Of a DNA stretch of 51,613 nucleotides, positions 20,390-29,190 are shown one piece after another. Each line of letters starts with the position of its first letter. The stretch's first letter is position 1. This stretch comes from a virus: positions 1 through 51,613 of IMG/VR virus record IMGVR_UViG_3300050011_000408; one strand, given 5' to 3'. The translations under genes and the position numbers were made by a program. The notes below the pieces were generated by a model. It saw nothing but the letters and a program-made list of their open reading frames with translations, had not been told where the DNA came from and did no database searches.

Positions 20390-20497
20390 CTACAGCGGGG
20401 CTGGGCCTCAACTCTCCGACGCCGTAGATATCTGGGGAAGCTTTTAGTGTCAGAAGCCCCTCTTAGTTGGAGGGAAGAAGTTGGTTGAATTCCAACC
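20390..20497 (+). other. Compact three-hairpin leader element
   Basis: Between the BPSL0761-like gene and the phosphoesterase gene lies a G+C-richer non-coding stretch. Stem 1: CTAC-A-GCG / CGC-C-GTAG (20390-20397 with 20420-20427). Stem 2: GCTTTT-AGTGTC-AGAAGC (20440-20457) with flanking GGGG/CCC. Stem 3: GGTTG/CAACC (20483-20497), or alternatively GTTGG (20466-20470) with CCAAC (20492-20496). Mutually exclusive pairings ahead of the 20521 ribosome-binding site suggest a regulatory leader; no known riboswitch class is recognised. Confidence 0.4.
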
Positions 20498-20520
20498 CCC
20501 GGAAATATTTAAGGACTAAT

Positions 20521-21183
20521 ATGACAAAGATTTGTGTAATTTCTGATACCCACTGTAAGTGGAACAAGCTAATTATTCCTCCATGCGATATTCTCATTTC
20601 TGCGGGCGATTACTCGTTTCGGGGAGAACTTCATGTTGTAAAAGACTTCCATAAGTGGCTTCATAAACAGCCAGCCAAGCACATTATCTCTTTGCAGGGC
20701 AATCATGAAAAAATGGTAGAAAGCAACTTTGCTATATCTAAGCAAACAGCAGAAGAGGTTTGTCCTGGAGTTATCTTTATAGATGAGGGATTGGTTGAAT
20801 TGGAAGGTCTAAAGATCTATACTTCAGCAATTACGCCTTTTTTCTTCGATTGGGCTTGGAATAGATATCCAGGTGAAGAGATACAGAAACATTGGGACCT
20901 AATACCTAGTGGTATGGACATCATTGTAACGCATGGTCCAGTTTTCGGCATTTTGGATGGAGTTTTAGAATTCGATAAGAGTATGGGTGAAATGGGACTC
21001 AGACATTGTGGGTGTCCATCTTTGTTGAAAAAAGTGTTTGAAATCAAACCCAAATACCATATCTGCGGTCATATACATCCTGGTTACGGCAGAGAAGAAT
21101 TGGATGGCATCAATTTTATCAATGCCTCCATTTGTGATGACGACTATAGAGCAGTAAACGCTCCCATTACTTTCGAGATTTAG
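20521..21183 (+). CDS. Calcineurin-like phosphoesterase (MPPED-like)
   Basis: 220 residues from the ATG at 20521 after AAGGA; the longer frame would translate the leader hairpins. Motifs: 'ICVISDTHCKW' (D-x-H), 'LISAGDYSFRG' (GD), 'LQGNHEK' (GNHE), 'IIVTHGPVFGILD' (H) and 'HICGHIHPGYG' (GHxH), the order of metallophosphatases related to the MPPED family. Metal-dependent hydrolysis of a phosphodiester is expected; substrate unknown. It converges with the leftward operon and overlaps its last gene by 17 bases at the 3' ends. Confidence 0.9.
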   Translation: MTKICVISDTHCKWNKLIIPPCDILISAGDYSFRGELHVVKDFHKWLHKQPAKHIISLQGNHEKMVESNFAISKQTAEEVCPGVIFIDEGLVELEGLKIYTSAITPFFFDWAWNRYPGEEIQKHWDLIPSGMDIIVTHGPVFGILDGVLEFDKSMGEMGLRHCGCPSLLKKVFEIKPKYHICGHIHPGYGREELDGINFINASICDDDYRAVNAPITFEI

Positions 21184-21577
21184 TCTTCTTTACTGCAACT
21201 AAGTCCTTCTCGTATACATAGACTCCGTCTACAATATTTCCAAATCCAGTCCTTAGTGTAAATTCAACCCAAACATTTTTCCTATCGATGCCCTCATCGT
21301 TGTCTTCAGCGCCGTAATGCATTACAACGCCCACCGGACTCTTCCGGCTCAATTTGGCCCAGGACCATATGTACAATTTGGGTAGATCTTCCGTACCAAT
21401 TTCTTTCTCTCCTTCGCCGTAGCTGTCATCGTTTTGGATCTTTTTACCGTAGGACCAACTAAAGTGGCTAGAAAACCAATCAACCAAATTCTGTTTGGCC
21501 TTAACTTTTTGACCAATCTTAAGCTTATTTTTCTTACCCTTAGTCTCGTCTTCATCTGAATCATACCTAAAACTCAT
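21167..21577 (-). CDS. Hypothetical acidic/basic protein, end of leftward operon
   Basis: 136 residues. Charged start (MSFRYDSDEDETKGKKNKLK), then 'KVKAKQNLVDWFSSHF' and a beta-rich SH3-like end with 'VGVVMHYGAEDNDEGI....VWVEF'. The end resembles small SH3/KOW-type barrels seen in phage proteins, without a firm family. Overlaps the dUTPase stop by four bases. Confidence 0.6.
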   Translation of the reverse strand: MSFRYDSDEDETKGKKNKLKIGQKVKAKQNLVDWFSSHFSWSYGKKIQNDDSYGEGEKEIGTEDLPKLYIWSWAKLSRKSPVGVVMHYGAEDNDEGIDRKNVWVEFTLRTGFGNIVDGVYVYEKDLVAVKKTKSRK

Positions 21578-22059
21578 TTCGTTACTCCTTCATTCGTGCT
21601 ACCAAATCCACCCGCTCCACGTTCAGTATCCGAAAGAATATCAGCGAACTCGGGCTCAATAGTTGGATAAGGAACAATTATTAACTGGCCAATCCTATCT
21701 CCCTTTTTATATACATCGGGAGACCAAAGCATACTAGATTGTTGGCATACTCCAAGATCTATCTTAAATCTGAAACAAATTTCTCCACGAAAAGATGAAT
21801 CGATGACCCCGACAGAATTAGCGAGAATAAGAGCGGACTTACTGATAGAAGATCTGGGAAACAATAGTCCAACAAAACCTTCTGGTATCTCGACAGACAA
21901 TCCGGTTTTATACTCGACATAATACCACTGAGACTTACCTTCCTCAGAATCTACGGCTATACCATTTGAAACAGCAGTAATATCTAACCCGGCATCCCCT
22001 GGCTTGGCATAACTGGGCAAAACTGCTTCTTCATGTAACTTCTTAAACTTAACTTTCAT
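21574..22059 (-). CDS. dut: dUTP diphosphatase (dUTPase)
   Basis: 161 residues with all five trimeric dUTPase motifs: 'PGDAGLDITA' (1), 'GLLFPRSSISKSAL' (2), 'GVIDSSFRGEI' with the uracil-binding loop (3), 'KKGDRIGQLIIVP' (4) and 'ERGAGGFGST' (5, the C-terminal P-loop-like arm). It hydrolyses dUTP to dUMP and keeps uracil out of DNA while supplying dUMP. A segment of about 15 residues (SEEGKSQWYYVEY) between motifs 1 and 2 is longer than in the core family. Third gene of the leftward operon. Confidence 0.95.
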   Translation of the reverse strand: MKVKFKKLHEEAVLPSYAKPGDAGLDITAVSNGIAVDSEEGKSQWYYVEYKTGLSVEIPEGFVGLLFPRSSISKSALILANSVGVIDSSFRGEICFRFKIDLGVCQQSSMLWSPDVYKKGDRIGQLIIVPYPTIEPEFADILSDTERGAGGFGSTNEGVTK

Positions 22060-22067
22060 ATTTTCTC

Positions 22068-22550
22068 CTAAAATCGAATTTCTAACCCCACAATGTCGCG
22101 ACCAACATTTGGAGTTTCCAAACCAGCCGAACTGATATGCCTATAGTACACCCCGATGTAGTTTAAGTCCATATCTTGTACTCCCCAATGTACATCGCTC
22201 ATAAATTGAAACGGACCTCCCAAATAAGAATCTGGAATGGAAATTAGGGCTGGTCCAGTAAATATGGATACTACCGTTCCATTACTATTCACTTCAAAAC
22301 CTAGTTGGCCAGAAATAAAAGCACTGCTATTTCTACCATTTCCTGAGTCATCTATCCAAAAACCACCCATACCTCTTTGCTTTAAGGTGCCCCATAAGTC
22401 CTCTTGAATGCCCAAGGAAACCATCCTAGTGCCATAACTATTGGAAACACCGATACCTACGTTGGTGATGACCTGGTCGTCTTGAGCATAGGAAGCAGTA
22501 CTTAGGAATATTCCAATAAGTACTATCCAATGTAAATTTCTATAACTCAT
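22068..22550 (-). CDS. Secreted outer-membrane beta-barrel, PagL-like
   Basis: 160 residues. Residues 1-22 are a signal peptide (basic start, LHWIVLIGIFLSTASYA then Q). The rest alternates hydrophobic/polar as in a beta-barrel and ends in Phe, the usual outer-membrane signal. The C-terminal 'RHISSAGLETPNVGRDIVGLE' parallels the lipid A 3-O-deacylase PagL signature H-x-S-N-A-G-L-x-x-P-N-x-G: His138 and Ser140 match the catalytic pair; Ser141 replaces the oxyanion Asn; Asp152 stands where PagL has Glu. I infer possible lipid A deacylation or another LPS change in the infected cell. Activity is uncertain because two of four residues differ. Confidence 0.65.
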   Translation of the reverse strand: MSYRNLHWIVLIGIFLSTASYAQDDQVITNVGIGVSNSYGTRMVSLGIQEDLWGTLKQRGMGGFWIDDSGNGRNSSAFISGQLGFEVNSNGTVVSIFTGPALISIPDSYLGGPFQFMSDVHWGVQDMDLNYIGVYYRHISSAGLETPNVGRDIVGLEIRF

Positions 22551-22738
22551 TGATTTTCCTTAATTTTGTCTATTTTGTCCTGGAGTCTCTTGGCTTGTTC
22601 TTTAAAGGCGGAATCTACTTTTTCAAACTTGCCATCAACCGCACGTAAACTATACTCTATTAAGGTCTCCAAATACTTGATTTCTCTGGAATTTTCTGTT
22701 TCTTTAGGTATGATTTTCTTCTTGGATCTAACTGCCAT
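22547..22738 (-). CDS. Small coiled-coil protein, first gene of leftward operon
   Basis: 63 residues from the ATG at 22738 (MAVRSKKKIIPKETEN). An ATG at 22765 lies inside the spacer of the promoter, so it cannot be used from that promoter. The C-terminal half, 'VDSAFKEQAKRLQDKIDKIK', is a heptad-like helix. It overlaps the PagL-like gene by four bases. The -10 box ends five bases before the start. Confidence 0.65.
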   Translation of the reverse strand: MAVRSKKKIIPKETENSREIKYLETLIEYSLRAVDGKFEKVDSAFKEQAKRLQDKIDKIKENQ

Positions 22739-22743
22739 ACCCA

Positions 22744-22772
22744 AGAATAACTTGATTATGCCCATAAGTCAA
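22744..22772 (-). promoter_or_regulatory. Leaderless-type promoter for the dUTPase operon
   Basis: Reverse strand TTGACT (22772-22767), 17 bases, TATTCT (22749-22744). The ATG at 22738 begins six bases downstream of the -10, so the message has essentially no leader. Confidence 0.7.
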
Positions 22773-22814
22773 GGGATGATATATAGGATATGAGCTAAAC
22801 CGTCAATCTTATGG

Positions 22815-22820
22815 TATAGT
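22815..22820 (+). promoter_or_regulatory. Extended -10 promoter for the tail cluster
   Basis: TGGTATAGT (22812-22820) fits TGnTATnnT; the -35 at the proper distance is weak. It lies 25 bases upstream of the GTG at 22846 and back-to-back with the leftward promoter at 22744-22772. Confidence 0.5.
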
Positions 22821-22845
22821 CCCTAATTGTTTTCGAGGTATTAAA

Positions 22846-25017
22846 GTGGCCGATCAAGAAGTAAAACTTAAAGTTGGTTTAGAAGTCAAAAAACCAAATC
22901 TTTCTGAGACTCAAAAAGCTTTTGAGGATTTGGTAAAAAACACCCAAGCACAACTAGATAAGTTAAAACTTTCTCCTGCTGCAAGTCAAGCCGCGTCAGG
23001 CGGTTCAATCGCAAGAGACAATAATAGGCGTGCTGCTGAAGTAGAAGCGAAACAACATAAGGATAATCTCAAAAGTGTTGGTGACTACCTAAGGATATTA
23101 GAGCAAATAGGTAGAGAAAAAGAAAAACAGAGTCGTCAAGAACATATAGCTCAAGTCCGGAGTACCGGTTTGGCCCAAATTGCTGCTGCGGGTGGTGGCG
23201 GCAGAGGAATGATCCCATATGGAGGAATGGTTCCTTATGGTGCTGGAGGTGGTGGAGGTTCTACTGGAGGAGGAAGTGCTAGATTCAATCCTTTTGGAGT
23301 TCCGGGTTTCACTACAGGAGCCCTAGGTGCTTTAGGAATGGCAGCAGACTATATTGGTCGAAGACCCATCGACATAGCTAGAATGCAAGGTTCGGCTACC
23401 TCCATGACTACGGGCCGCCAATTATCTGAGGCTAGAAGCGGAGAATATACATATGAAAGTATGTATGGTGGGGATAGAAAAAAGGCTCAAGAAACGGCAG
23501 AAACGTCTAGAAAGTGGGGAACAGTAGCGGATTATGCTATGGGTGCTTTAAGCGCGGCTGCAGTGGTGGCCGCTCCTTTTACAGGAGGATTAAGCGGTCT
23601 AGCCCTGGCTGGAGTGGGTGCTGCAGGGTTAAAATCAGCCATATTCGATAAAGGCATCCTAGACCCCCAAAAATATGCTGCATACAGTGGTGAACAAAAA
23701 GCTCAAGATTTTACTACGATGTTGGCGTCTTTACATGAAATGGGCCCATATAGAAAAGATGCTATTGAGAGGCTCAAGGCTACTGGCGAAAGAGATCTAA
23801 ACATGGAGAGGAGGTTAGGATTAAAAGATTTTGGACCCGATGGTAAGACAGGAGGTTACCTGGGTGCTGGTGGCTATTTGCAAAGCCAGATGGACCTTGG
23901 TTTTACAGATGAAATGGTGGTTAATTCATCCAAAGGAATACTAGGCGCTGGCGGATCTACCGCCATGGCGCAACAATCCGGAATTTCATTGCAAGCTCAG
24001 CGCGGTCTCGGGCTAACAAACGCCGATCAACTTTTGGGTCAATTAAGTGGAACACAGAGTATTCCAGAAACTAGTAAAGAATCCTTAATTGATATCTTCG
24101 CTAGAGGTTTTGACGCTTCTAAGTATGCCGAAGAAAATATGAAATATATGCAAGCTGTTACGGAGCAGGTGTATAAGGGTGGCACCACTTCTACAGAATC
24201 TACGGATAGGGTTGCCGATCTTATTCGGGCTGCCATTGGAACTGGTGCTCCAACTACTAGAAAAATAGAAGCTGGTCAGTCTGCCTTTGAAGCATATAAA
24301 GCTGCGAGTTCTTCGACCTCTGGATATTTAGGGGGAATAAATTACACTACGGCATTACAAGATCCTTATTTGAAACAGCTTGGTGATCCGGCAGCAATTA
24401 GTGAAATAATAAAAGAATCTGCTGAAGGTTTCGACGGGACCGATACGGCAGTAATCGAACTAGCCAAAAAGACCGGTTTTCCTGGAGGAGGAAAAGAAAT
24501 GGCGGCCTACCTCAATAAATTGTTTGGAAAGCAAACCTTAGAAAAGGCCATAAATAGACCTAAGGGTTCCCTAGAATTTGGAAGAAGGAACATGATCAGG
24601 GAAAGCGAGGGCTTAACGAACACACCAGCCGTAAAAGCAGCTCAGGATCTGCTTGATGCACCAGAGGGATCAGAACAAAACGATAAGTGGTTCTATGCCG
24701 GTGCAAAGCAAGCAGCAGCAAGAGACATGGCCAATAAGAATACGGGCAAGGCTGGAGATACTGCCGTACAATCCTCTGCCATGAATGCTGAGATTTCTTT
24801 ACAAACACTAAGCGATAGCATAAATAAATTTGCCGCCGATGCTATGGACGCTGCCAAGAAATTGTCTGGTGAAGCCGCTGCCGGAAGGGCCGATGAGAAA
24901 AGTAAAAACGCAAACGATTCGTCATGGGGAGCCAACTATCCTGGGTCTATCCTTAATAGGAGCGTAGACTCTATAAGTAGATTATTTCATCCTAAAAATC
25001 AGGTTACGGGCAAGTAA
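22846..25017 (+). CDS. Tape-measure-like tail protein
   Basis: 723 residues, GTG start after GAGGT. The N-terminus 'MADQEVKLKVGLEVKKPNLS' followed by long helical, Gln/Lys-rich repeats is typical of tail tape-measure proteins; a Gly-rich linker (residues ~125-150) and a hydrophobic Ala/Gly segment (GALSAAAVVAAPFTGGLSGL, residues ~238-257) also fit. It leads the baseplate cluster. Assignment is from composition and position, not a family motif; it is short for a tape measure, so a tail-associated scaffold is an alternative. Confidence 0.5.
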   Translation: MADQEVKLKVGLEVKKPNLSETQKAFEDLVKNTQAQLDKLKLSPAASQAASGGSIARDNNRRAAEVEAKQHKDNLKSVGDYLRILEQIGREKEKQSRQEHIAQVRSTGLAQIAAAGGGGRGMIPYGGMVPYGAGGGGGSTGGGSARFNPFGVPGFTTGALGALGMAADYIGRRPIDIARMQGSATSMTTGRQLSEARSGEYTYESMYGGDRKKAQETAETSRKWGTVADYAMGALSAAAVVAAPFTGGLSGLALAGVGAAGLKSAIFDKGILDPQKYAAYSGEQKAQDFTTMLASLHEMGPYRKDAIERLKATGERDLNMERRLGLKDFGPDGKTGGYLGAGGYLQSQMDLGFTDEMVVNSSKGILGAGGSTAMAQQSGISLQAQRGLGLTNADQLLGQLSGTQSIPETSKESLIDIFARGFDASKYAEENMKYMQAVTEQVYKGGTTSTESTDRVADLIRAAIGTGAPTTRKIEAGQSAFEAYKAASSSTSGYLGGINYTTALQDPYLKQLGDPAAISEIIKESAEGFDGTDTAVIELAKKTGFPGGGKEMAAYLNKLFGKQTLEKAINRPKGSLEFGRRNMIRESEGLTNTPAVKAAQDLLDAPEGSEQNDKWFYAGAKQAAARDMANKNTGKAGDTAVQSSAMNAEISLQTLSDSINKFAADAMDAAKKLSGEAAAGRADEKSKNANDSSWGANYPGSILNRSVDSISRLFHPKNQVTGK

Positions 25018-26969
25018 TGTCTAAAGCATACACTTATTATGTTAATCCCGTAGGTTCTGGTGCAGGAGAAGACGATCAGGTTCATGTTACAAGCTCTTCA
25101 TGGGTTTTGACCTTCATTTGTTGGAAATATAGGGACACTTATAGGGTAGATGATAGTATTAACAATAGCCCAAACCAAAACGTTAATGCATTGAGTGCTT
25201 TAAAGGCCACTCTTGATCCGTTAATAGTAGTCAATGACTGTATAGGCGTGTCTGTAACTTGCAACAAAAACACCTTTACTCCAAATATGGAAGCTACTTT
25301 GCTTCAAACAGACGTTAATTATCTCACAGCTGTAGCTCCAGGCGATTTCGTATTAATCAATATGGTTAATTGGCAATCTAAGGCCGACGATATCTACCAA
25401 AGAGCTAATTCTGAAAAAACAGGTTCAATAAATGGTTTTAGTGATGGATTTAAGGGTATTTTTAAAATTCAGTCAGTTAGGAGAATTACGGCAATAATAG
25501 ATCCAGCGACTGGTAAAAAGGGCGTTGTTTTTAAAATTACGGGACATGCCTTTACCGAATTCAACAACATGTTGTATTTTGATCCATCGGTCGCACTTCA
25601 GACAAAAGATATTGGTATCTTTGCTAAGCAAATAAGTGAAGTATGGGAGCAGTTAATAAATGCCAATAAAGATTTAAGTATACAGGATTTAATAAAGACC
25701 CTAATAGTTAGTTTTATAGGTTCCAGTTCGCCTAAAAGTGCTGGCGCGGCCATCACTGGAAATCAGTTTCAGACCCCAAACGATAAATTTTTTATGCCCG
25801 CAATAATCGGAAACTTATTAAATATACCTAAAGTTACCGTTGCAGCCGACATATACAATTATTGGTTTGGACTACAAAAGTATTCAAATACTGGTCCCCA
25901 TACTTCTCCCCAATTGGGATTAAATCCGGATATGAATGGGGACACTTCAGATGATTTCTATTACACAACCACTCCTGTCGCTGGAAGGGCTATCTTGGCA
26001 CCCGAATATTGGAATCAAGTCAAAGCTTGGGATATATTAAATCAATACACAAACGCACCATTAAACGAATTTTTTACTTGTTTTAGAGCAGACCCAGCCG
26101 ATGGAACCATACTCCCTACAGTTGTGCTAAGACAGATACCCTTCACAAATGAGGATTTTTACACAAATAATAAAATTTCCCCTGGAAGCATTAAAACTAC
26201 TATGTTCTTGAGTATTCCCAGATGGAAGATTTCTCCAACTATGGTCATATCTCAGGATATTGGTAGAGATGAGGCTTTAAGGATCAACTATGTTCAAGTT
26301 TTTGCTAGGATGCTGCAAGTCAGAGAGGGAGGGGCCGATTATACTCTGGAAAGCGCTAATCATAATTACCAGTTTGATATAAACGATATTCAAAGAAGCG
26401 GATTAAAGCCCAAAGTTAGCGCTAGCATGTTTGATCTTTTCTCTATTCCTGCCAATCAGAAAAGCATGAATAGCCCAAATTGGGCCAAGATCCATGCAGA
26501 TGCAATGATTGGTGGCCACCTCAAAATGAGTGGCACTTTCGTATGCGCTGGAATAGAAGATCCAATAGCAATTGGAGACAATTTAGAATTTGAAGACGTA
26601 GTTTATCACATAGAACAAGTTGTTCATACATGCTCTATAGATCCTGCTAGCGGAATCAAGATCTTTAGAACCATCATAGGCGTATCTCAAGGAATATCTA
26701 TTTATAGTAATGCGACTAATGGAACATCTTATCCAGAAATGTCTTACACCAATGCTTATGCTGAAAGAGAGTGGGACAATAAAAATAAGGGAGGCCAAAT
26801 CTTGCCTGGGGTATCTGAAAGTCAGGCCACTCCTGCCAGGCTACCTAATGTGGATGACGTTGAGTCGCCTTTGGATGAACCAAACACTTCTTTACCACAA
26901 CCAAAACAAACTCGGCAAGATAGTACCCCTAATACCAAAAATATCGGCGTTAACGATAGTGGGAAATAA
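25017..26969 (+). CDS. Putative baseplate hub protein
   Basis: 650 residues overlapping the preceding stop by one base (TAATG). N-terminal beta-rich part with 'APGDFVLINMVNWQ' and 'KGVVFKITGHAFTEFNNMLY'; middle 'WDILNQYTNAPLNEFFTCFR' and 'LPTVVLRQIPFTNEDF'; end 'MSGTFVCAGIEDPIAIGDNL' with 'VVHTCSIDPASG...RTIIGVSQGI', the order seen in late-control/gp27-type hub proteins: two oligomer-forming barrels and an insertion domain. It directly precedes the spike gene, as hubs do. The last 70 residues are Pro/Gln/Asn-rich. Confidence 0.55.
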   Translation: MSKAYTYYVNPVGSGAGEDDQVHVTSSSWVLTFICWKYRDTYRVDDSINNSPNQNVNALSALKATLDPLIVVNDCIGVSVTCNKNTFTPNMEATLLQTDVNYLTAVAPGDFVLINMVNWQSKADDIYQRANSEKTGSINGFSDGFKGIFKIQSVRRITAIIDPATGKKGVVFKITGHAFTEFNNMLYFDPSVALQTKDIGIFAKQISEVWEQLINANKDLSIQDLIKTLIVSFIGSSSPKSAGAAITGNQFQTPNDKFFMPAIIGNLLNIPKVTVAADIYNYWFGLQKYSNTGPHTSPQLGLNPDMNGDTSDDFYYTTTPVAGRAILAPEYWNQVKAWDILNQYTNAPLNEFFTCFRADPADGTILPTVVLRQIPFTNEDFYTNNKISPGSIKTTMFLSIPRWKISPTMVISQDIGRDEALRINYVQVFARMLQVREGGADYTLESANHNYQFDINDIQRSGLKPKVSASMFDLFSIPANQKSMNSPNWAKIHADAMIGGHLKMSGTFVCAGIEDPIAIGDNLEFEDVVYHIEQVVHTCSIDPASGIKIFRTIIGVSQGISIYSNATNGTSYPEMSYTNAYAEREWDNKNKGGQILPGVSESQATPARLPNVDDVESPLDEPNTSLPQPKQTRQDSTPNTKNIGVNDSGK

Positions 26970-26971
26970 AT

Positions 26972-27865
26972 ATGACTAATTTTTTAGATAATGGGACTAT
27001 AATACCGCATGGCTTACTATCTTCCTGTGATCCTTCGGACTTTTTAAGGGGGTTTAATAAATCATATAATAATACCTCTCTTAGAGCTGGTGTAATTAAA
27101 CGAACGTATTCTGTTAAAAATCAGAGTAATGTTAGTAAGCTCACCACCGAGTATGATGTAGAGGTTATTGAGCAGGACATGAATAGAGGGATTGCTCCAG
27201 TAACCTATAAAAACTGTATGTCTGTAGATTCATTAGGAGGTATAGCTGATTTTTTTGAGAAGAATTTTAGGGAACAAACAAGGTCAAACAATTTCCAGCT
27301 ACCCCTTACAAAAGGACAAAATGGTGCCACCGTATTAGTTCTTTGCTTAGATGCCACTACAGGAAAAGGGATAATATTGGGTGGACTAAATCATCCCGAT
27401 CGCCCAACTACTTTGGTAGACTCTGAGCCCAGGCTTGCCGGGGAATATAACGGCGTCTCTGTCACAGTTAATCCGGATGGATCTTGTTCTTTGACTTTCA
27501 AAGGCGCTACCGATAGCTATGGGGTTCCTACAGATCCTTCTCAGGGAAATACGGTCTTCCAGATTAAAAAGGATGGATCCTATGAATTTAACCACTCAAC
27601 GGTCATCATCAGTGCAGACAAAAGTGGGGTTCTTACCATCAATGCCAAGTCAGATGCCAATGTCATAGTCGGTGGAAATTCTAACGTAACTACGGCTGGA
27701 GATACCAAAATAACCACTACCGGTAAGACTACCATAACCTCTAAAGAGATTGATTTGAATGGTAGTATTTCAGGGGTAACGAGTGCCCAATCTCACCAGC
27801 AAGTTATCGACCTTATTACAGGAATTCCGTGTATACCAAGTAAAACTGTTCTCATTGATGCATAA
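26972..27865 (+). CDS. Baseplate spike / gpV-like protein
   Basis: 297 residues, two bases past the hub stop. An OB-fold-like N-terminal half ('GATVLVLCLDATTGKGIILG', 'G.NHPDRPTTL') is followed by 'LAGEYNGVSVTVNPDGSCSL', and a repetitive threonine-rich C-terminus ('GNSNVTTAGDTKITTTGKTT') that would form the triple-stranded needle, as in gp5/VgrG/gpV spikes. It would sit at the tip of the tail tube and pierce the outer membrane. No lysozyme domain is inserted. Confidence 0.75.
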   Translation: MTNFLDNGTIIPHGLLSSCDPSDFLRGFNKSYNNTSLRAGVIKRTYSVKNQSNVSKLTTEYDVEVIEQDMNRGIAPVTYKNCMSVDSLGGIADFFEKNFREQTRSNNFQLPLTKGQNGATVLVLCLDATTGKGIILGGLNHPDRPTTLVDSEPRLAGEYNGVSVTVNPDGSCSLTFKGATDSYGVPTDPSQGNTVFQIKKDGSYEFNHSTVIISADKSGVLTINAKSDANVIVGGNSNVTTAGDTKITTTGKTTITSKEIDLNGSISGVTSAQSHQQVIDLITGIPCIPSKTVLIDA

Positions 27866-27870
27866 TTTTT

Positions 27871-28578
27871 ATGTCTATAAGTGGTTCGGCCTTAGCAGCA
27901 CTGATCCAGTCCAATGTAGATAGCCGAATGGCTCTAATTCAGGGTTACCATCCATTGCAACAGAAAAATCCTTTTTATTATATCCAATTCGCGCAAGCTA
28001 TTGGAAATGGTATAGTTTCTGGTGGACCTACCATCTCTTTTACAACAAATGATACGGGTAGTTCCGGAGCCCCATTGATAGCAGGAACTGGAGCAGGAAT
28101 CGGAATAGTTACAGATCCCACCTTTTTTGTACAAGATCTTTATACTAGAGTCAGAGATTACGTATTGCAAGACTTTGGACAAACATTGCACTCACCCTAT
28201 CCACCCGAGCCCGGCAATTCTGGACAATACCTGCTGGCCCTATGTGAAGGAATAAACGATTCCTTTCTGTCTTATTTTCCTACTGCATGGACCTTAGTAT
28301 CATCGGATCCTCAAATCTATCAAGGAACTGGAATTATAAATGTCGGACAATTTTCCGGACTATCTGCAACAGCTATACAGTCAAGTATAGTTTCTGACGC
28401 CCCATCTCTAATGGGAAAGTTTTGGCCAAGGATTGCTCGGGCTATCGCTGAAAGCTATGTTGCTTTAATAGAGCAGCATTCTACGGGAACCGTTACTATT
28501 ACTGGTACTTGCACCACAAGTGATCACCAAGTTTGCGGTATTCCCAGCACTGGAACGGGTTCTGGAACTGCAAGTTAG
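27871..28578 (+). CDS. Structural hypothetical protein
   Basis: 235 residues (MSISGSALAALIQSNVDSRM...). Five bases past the spike stop. It is rich in Ser/Thr/Gly and ends 'TSDHQVCGIPSTGTGSGTAS'. No family is recognised; position between spike and baseplate wedge genes suggests a baseplate part. 'FYYIQFAQAIGNGIVSGGP' near residue 30-50 is similar in style to tail-completion proteins but this is weak. Confidence 0.55.
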   Translation: MSISGSALAALIQSNVDSRMALIQGYHPLQQKNPFYYIQFAQAIGNGIVSGGPTISFTTNDTGSSGAPLIAGTGAGIGIVTDPTFFVQDLYTRVRDYVLQDFGQTLHSPYPPEPGNSGQYLLALCEGINDSFLSYFPTAWTLVSSDPQIYQGTGIINVGQFSGLSATAIQSSIVSDAPSLMGKFWPRIARAIAESYVALIEQHSTGTVTITGTCTTSDHQVCGIPSTGTGSGTAS

Positions 28579-28585
28579 GAGCAAT

Positions 28586-28846
28586 ATGGAAAAGAAATCT
28601 GTTTATTTGGGGTATACAGAAGAAGAAGTAAAAAGGATGGAAAACAACTACTTTGTTCTTCAATTTGGTGGCGATTTTGTTCTGGAAGACAGCTATTACT
28701 TATTCTCTAAAGGAGAGGCGTCAAAACTCTACAATAAAACTCTGAAGAACTTAATCAGTTTGATTGCGGATGGATCGGAAAAAGATAAGAATTTTGCGCT
28801 CAATCTCATCGGAGGATTGGCTATAAAACCAGTCAGGCTTCATTAG
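28586..28846 (+). CDS. Small hypothetical protein
   Basis: 86 residues from the ATG at 28586, after TAGGAG; the longer frame lies in the preceding gene. It reads MEKKSVYLGYTEEEVKRMEN...FALNLIGGLAI. The 3' end overlaps the convergent reverse gene by four bases. Function unknown. Confidence 0.6.
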   Translation: MEKKSVYLGYTEEEVKRMENNYFVLQFGGDFVLEDSYYLFSKGEASKLYNKTLKNLISLIADGSEKDKNFALNLIGGLAIKPVRLH

Positions 28847-29190
28847 ATTGAAAAGATCATCCCAAGATCGCTCATAACTATATAATATGTTAAGATATAT
28901 CTGTTTTTTTCATGTAATTCTTCAGTATCAATATAAAGGTTCAGTATTGCCTCAACAGATTCTAAGATATATGGGGCAAAGCAATGAATTTGTTGATGAT
29001 TTTGGTTACACCTAAACTCACTCTTACAATGGATTTCGTACTTAATAGTAACTTCTTTTATTAACTCTGAATCGGATAAATATGAGCAATATTCTATATT
29101 TTCATCAATTGCTGTCCATTCGTCCGATTCGCTATCTATGAATCTAGAATAGACCAATTTTACTGTTTTTACTTGTTCTTCGGTCATCAT
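28843..29190 (-). CDS. Reverse-strand hypothetical gene inside the tail cluster
   Basis: 115 residues (MMTEEQVKTVKLVYSRFIDS...), acidic and cysteine-containing, unrecognised. It is transcribed against the structural genes from its own promoter (29197-29225), with the -10 six bases before the ATG and no ribosome-binding site. This makes it a candidate 'moron': an accessory gene with self-contained expression inserted between structural genes. Confidence 0.65.
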   Translation of the reverse strand: MMTEEQVKTVKLVYSRFIDSESDEWTAIDENIEYCSYLSDSELIKEVTIKYEIHCKSEFRCNQNHQQIHCFAPYILESVEAILNLYIDTEELHEKNRYILTYYIVMSDLGMIFSI

